From: an uncultured Clostridia bacterium
GTDB taxonomy: Bacteria > Bacillota > Clostridia > UMGS1883
NCBI GenBank assembly: GCA_947629005.1
Contig: CANRCD010000015.1
Location: 1-44,034, forward strand
Length of the DNA: 44,034 bases
Reading direction: 5' to 3'
Both the position numbers and the translations under genes were made by a program. Below the pieces are notes generated by a model. It did not search any database and was not told where the DNA came from. It saw only the letters and a list, made by a program, of their open reading frames with translations. Position 1 is the stretch's first letter; each line of letters starts with the position of its first letter. Below, piece by piece: positions 41,634 through 44,034 of the stretch.

Positions 41634-42545
41634 ATGCCATACTACCCAATAAACGAGGACGCCGCCCGCCGGGCGAAGGCGGCCAACAGCTTTTCGGACT
41701 ACATACCCGGCACAGCCACCGCAAGATATAAAAGCATGGTTGATGAGGCCGCTGAAATCGTTGAGCGCCAAAAAAAGAAAGTTGATCCCATGTACCACGA
41801 AAAAATAGACCGTCTCTTTGATACCTATTGCCGCAAGTTGGCCGACAACCTTAACGCTGCCAACGCCATTGACGCCCGCGTACCCTCTATTATGATTGCC
41901 GGAGGTTCAAATTTCCCCGTAAGAAAAAAGGAAAAACAGAACGCAGCCCGCGACCGAAACATGGAAGAATACAATTATATTCAGGGTTTGCTCCGTAAGA
42001 TAGAGAGCACCGGCACGGGAGGTATAAGCAGCGACGATAAAAACGCCTTAGAAAAGCTCCGTAAAAAGTTGGCCGGTCGGGAACAGCTTCAAACTATAAT
42101 GAAAGCAGTAAACACATACTTTCGCAAAAACAAAACCCTTGACGGGTGCCCCGACCTTAAACCCGAATATATAGAAAAACTTAAGGACGCAATGATTGGC
42201 AGTTGGCGCGATAATGCCGTTCCATTTGAAAGCTACGAGCTTACACTGAATAACGCCGAAATACGGCGTTTAAAAGGTCGCATAGAAGAACTCGAAAAAC
42301 GGCAGAAGGAACCGGCGCCGGAAGGCTGGGACTTTGCCGGTGGGCGCGTAGAAATGAATACCACCGAAAACCGTGTGCAAATTTTCTTTGATACCAAGCC
42401 CGATGAAGAAACCAGAAGCATATTAAAGGGTTACGCCTTTCGCTGGGCTCCTTCTCAAGGCGCTTGGCAACGCCAACTTACCCGAAACGGTATAAATGCA
42501 GCGAAAGCCGCGTTAAAAGAAATTTTCAAGGAGGAGCAACAATGA
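41634..42545 (+). CDS. Conserved protein of clostridial mobile elements
   Basis: A 303-residue protein that I recognise as a recurrent type in clostridial conjugative and phage-like elements, usually without assigned function. Landmarks: YYPINEDAARRAKAANSFSD at the start, DARVPSIMIAGGSNFPVRKK near 85, NAEIRRLKGRIEEL in a coiled coil near 210, and GYAFRWAPSQGAWQRQLTRN near 275. ATG at 41634 lies four bases after the hydrolase stop with AAGGAGAG upstream, and the next gene overlaps its end. Confidence 0.78.
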   Translation: MPYYPINEDAARRAKAANSFSDYIPGTATARYKSMVDEAAEIVERQKKKVDPMYHEKIDRLFDTYCRKLADNLNAANAIDARVPSIMIAGGSNFPVRKKEKQNAARDRNMEEYNYIQGLLRKIESTGTGGISSDDKNALEKLRKKLAGREQLQTIMKAVNTYFRKNKTLDGCPDLKPEYIEKLKDAMIGSWRDNAVPFESYELTLNNAEIRRLKGRIEELEKRQKEPAPEGWDFAGGRVEMNTTENRVQIFFDTKPDEETRSILKGYAFRWAPSQGAWQRQLTRNGINAAKAALKEIFKEEQQ

Positions 42546-42790
42546 ACGAACAGCAGACCAAAAACGCGCTCGAAATCTTGAGCGAGGCGCTGGCGGCAAT
42601 AACCGCTCGGGCTATGGACGCCGAACGGGAGCGGGACGAAGCTAAAGCAGAGGCCCGGTCATGGTACGAATACTACGAGCAAAAGAACGAGGCCCTAAAA
42701 GAGGCCGAGTCTAAACTTGCCGACGAGATCGCCAAAAATGACATAACCCGGCAGACCCTCGCAAGACAAGAACGGGCCGAGACTGCTTAG
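42542..42790 (+). CDS. Small coiled-coil element protein
   Basis: An 82-residue acidic helical protein (ALEILSEALAAITARAMDAE, ERDEAKAEARSWYEYYEQKN) predicted to be one coiled coil. ATG at 42542 overlaps the previous stop and follows AAGGAGG. Last gene of the train before the rep leader. Function unknown. Confidence 0.72.
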   Translation: MNEQQTKNALEILSEALAAITARAMDAERERDEAKAEARSWYEYYEQKNEALKEAESKLADEIAKNDITRQTLARQERAETA

Positions 42791-42848
42791 ACCGGTAGCG
42801 ACGCCGATTGAGGGTGACGGTAAACTGCCGAAAGGACAGCGGGACGTG

Positions 42849-42915
42849 AAAAAAGGCTTATCAAGCCACCAACTTGATAAGCCTCCGCGCTACTTGCCTT
42901 TGTAGCCCTGTTTAC
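42849..42915 (-). ncRNA. Predicted short antisense RNA upstream of the HUH rep gene
   Basis: The minus-strand promoter at 42922-42950 would start a transcript near 42915. A strong terminator, GGCTTATCAAG, TTGGTGG loop, CTTGATAAGCC and then T7 (42882-42849), would end it about 67 nt later. It holds no reading frame with a ribosome site. It lies in the leader of the plus-strand rep gene, the position of copy-control countertranscripts in rolling-circle plasmids. Existence and role are predictions. Confidence 0.65.
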
Positions 42916-42921
42916 ATAAAT

Positions 42922-42950
42922 ATTATAGCACAAAGGCAGCCGAAAGTCAA
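42922..42950 (-). promoter_or_regulatory. Promoter of the predicted antisense RNA
   Basis: Minus strand: TTGACT (42950-42945), 17-base spacer, TATAAT (42927-42922). A near-perfect sigma-A promoter facing away from rep and toward the terminator at 42849-42882. Confidence 0.82.
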
Positions 42951-42955
42951 TAGCG

Positions 42956-42979
42956 AAAAAAAGAGGGCTCGCCCTCTTT
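42956..42979 (-). terminator. Hairpin in the rep leader
   Basis: AAAGAGGGC (42960-42968), TC loop, GCCCTCTTT (42971-42979). On the minus strand it is followed by a T run and shields the antisense promoter from read-through. On the plus strand only TTT follows, so it could be a weak attenuator in the rep mRNA. AGCCCTGT (42904-42911) and ACAGGGCT (42979-42986) can also pair around it. Confidence 0.65.
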
Positions 42980-43075
42980 ACAGGGCTTGTAATGAATATT
43001 AACTTAACGGCCAGCGCAGCTCAAAACGCGCCCGCCCTGATCGGTATATGTTTATATACTGCAAGGAGGTTTATA

Positions 43076-43900
43076 ATGCGTTGTCTGTACAGAGAAAAAA
43101 AGCATTTTTGCGGCGACTATCTGGAGGTTGATATTTTTCCCGTATTCGAACAATCACATTGCAGAGGAAAGAGGCGAAGGCCGACAACCGAAACGCAAAA
43201 AAAACTAAATCAAAGAAACGCCGAAAGGAAACTAATCCGGCTGCTCAATACAAATTTTACAAAAAATGACATACGATTTGATCTCACATACGACGCCGAC
43301 CACCGTCCGGCCACACCGGAGGAGGCACAAAAGGAAATGCAGAATTTCCTCCGGCGCCTAAAACGCTACCGCAAAAAGAGGGGATTGCCCGATCTGAAAT
43401 ACATAGCCGTGACCGAGATCGGCAAAAGGAACGGCCGCTGCCACCACCACATTATTATGAATGGCGGCGTGCTGATCGGCGAGCTCGCGGAAATATGGGG
43501 CCGAGGATATACAACGGCCAAGCCTCTGCAATTCAATGATCAGGGCATTGTCGGAATTGCGAAATATCTAATCAAAGAACCCATACTCGGCAAAAGGTGG
43601 AGCGCCAGCAAAAACCTCGCAAAGCCGAAAGTTACACAGCGCGACGGCCGTCTCTCACGGCGTAAAGTTAGGGAATGGCACGACAGCGGCGCCGATAACC
43701 GGGCCGAGATTGAGGAAATATACGAGGGTTACCGCCTCTCCGAGATCAGCCCGTATTATAACGAGATAAACAGCGGCTATTATTTGACCGTCATGTTGTG
43801 CAAAAAGTCCATTCCAAGACAGCGGAAAGGGCGAGCCGGGCCCTCGGATATGCAAAAATTGGGAAAGGGAGAGGGCGGCAAAAAAGACTTTGGCTTTTAG
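43076..43900 (+). CDS. HUH-type rolling-circle replication initiator protein
   Basis: A 274-residue protein. The HUH motif is RCHHHIIMNG (H123-H125) and the nicking tyrosine is probably Y164 in IVGIAKYLIKEP, a Y-x-x-K motif. KYIAVTEIGKRNGRCHHH matches single-strand phage and plasmid Rep proteins. It should cut one strand at the element's double-strand origin and drive rolling-circle copying after excision, or act in transfer. ATG at 43076 follows AAGGAGG. The N-terminal 60 residues are basic and not recognised. The frame continues from an ATG at 42992, which has no ribosome site. Confidence 0.88.
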   Translation: MRCLYREKKHFCGDYLEVDIFPVFEQSHCRGKRRRPTTETQKKLNQRNAERKLIRLLNTNFTKNDIRFDLTYDADHRPATPEEAQKEMQNFLRRLKRYRKKRGLPDLKYIAVTEIGKRNGRCHHHIIMNGGVLIGELAEIWGRGYTTAKPLQFNDQGIVGIAKYLIKEPILGKRWSASKNLAKPKVTQRDGRLSRRKVREWHDSGADNRAEIEEIYEGYRLSEISPYYNEINSGYYLTVMLCKKSIPRQRKGRAGPSDMQKLGKGEGGKKDFGF

Positions 43901-44034
43901 TGGGGTGCGAGATGAGCATTACAAAATTTGTAGACGTGACTATAATCGGGTGTTGTGATTGGATCAATGTCAATAAAGTAGACAAAAAAGAGAGAAAAAA
44001 GTATTAAGGGATCATAAAAGTCTCCTCCTTTTGA

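Larger units (their letters stand above)
35405..44034. mobile_element. Left part of an integrated mobile element (serine recombinase, HUH replication initiator)
   Basis: From the recombinase to the window edge all genes are of mobile-element type: serine integrase, XRE repressor with divergent early promoter, small tightly packed genes, DEDDh exonuclease, SleB-type hydrolase, a conserved element protein and an HUH rep. The left boundary is put near 35405, where the recombinase tail meets repeat sequence also found elsewhere in the chromosome. No matching right junction is in the window. Phage structural genes, relaxase and type IV secretion genes are not seen, so its class is open. Confidence 0.8.

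Noticed and set aside
42854-42882. The inverted repeat GGCTTATCAAG/CTTGATAAGCC as a plus-strand terminator of the gene train
   Set aside because: No T run follows on the plus strand; the T run is on the minus strand, which fits the antisense unit instead.
43912-44007. A possible 31-residue frame (MSITKFVDVTIIG) after the rep gene
   Set aside because: No convincing ribosome site, no domain, and too close to the window edge to judge.
1-44034. CRISPR array
   Set aside because: No set of regularly spaced direct repeats was seen; the only tandem repeat is a pair of 13-base units at 1665-1691.

Overview
The window is a GC-rich chromosomal segment of an anaerobic, probably endospore-forming member of the Clostridia (Bacillota). 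The evidence is the infC-rpmI-rplT order with an ATT-start infC, a BofA-family sporulation gene, the TrmK/Nif3 pair, a prolyl-tRNA synthetase with a C-terminal zinc-binding tail, MBOAT/DHHW and BlaI/BlaR1 pairs, and near-perfect sigma-A promoters (TTGACA, 17 bp, TATAAT). An Oscillospirales-like gut bacterium is my best guess, but no species can be named from sequence alone.

Layout. The left edge is the 3' end of a 5S rRNA gene with its terminator (1-96). A minus-strand XRE regulator (310-1386) and a minus-strand decarboxylase/cupin fusion (1794-2567) follow, with small hairpin repeats between them. A DUF362 gene and a membrane-anchored orphan (2713-4108) converge on the translation operon infC-rpmI-rplT (5281-4151), which has an attenuator in its leader. 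Divergent from it are thrS, a KDPG aldolase, a SpoU-type methyltransferase and topA (5598-11250). A minus-strand tRNA-Pro (11566-11641) is followed by a structured repeat. Next come DUF805, the MBOAT/DHHW acylation pair, a LysM protein, a PLP-dependent decarboxylase and a polytopic membrane protein (11846-18709). On the plus strand, proS-trmK-nif3-bofA and a transaldolase-like gene (18898-22797) precede two glycan-degradation genes, GH2 and a secreted GH105-like enzyme (22972-27593). A second XRE regulator, a cardiolipin synthase and a HerA-like ATPase follow (27920-32709), then a blaI-blaR1-SLH cluster (32905-35157).

From about 35.4 kb to the right end lies the left part of an integrated mobile element: a large serine recombinase, a repressor with a divergent early promoter and shared operator motifs, a train of tightly overlapping small genes, a DEDDh exonuclease, a membrane-anchored SleB-type hydrolase, a conserved element protein, and an HUH rolling-circle replication initiator. 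Its right end and any packaging or conjugation genes are outside the window, so phage versus conjugative element cannot be decided.

The most interesting signals are two: (1) a repeat present after tRNA-Pro and again at the recombinase end, with a conserved core and three arms whose sequences differ between copies but preserve two mutually exclusive hairpins, one of them terminator-like; (2) a promoter-plus-terminator unit on the minus strand just upstream of the HUH rep gene, predicting an antisense RNA of about 67 nt that resembles plasmid copy-control RNAs in position.
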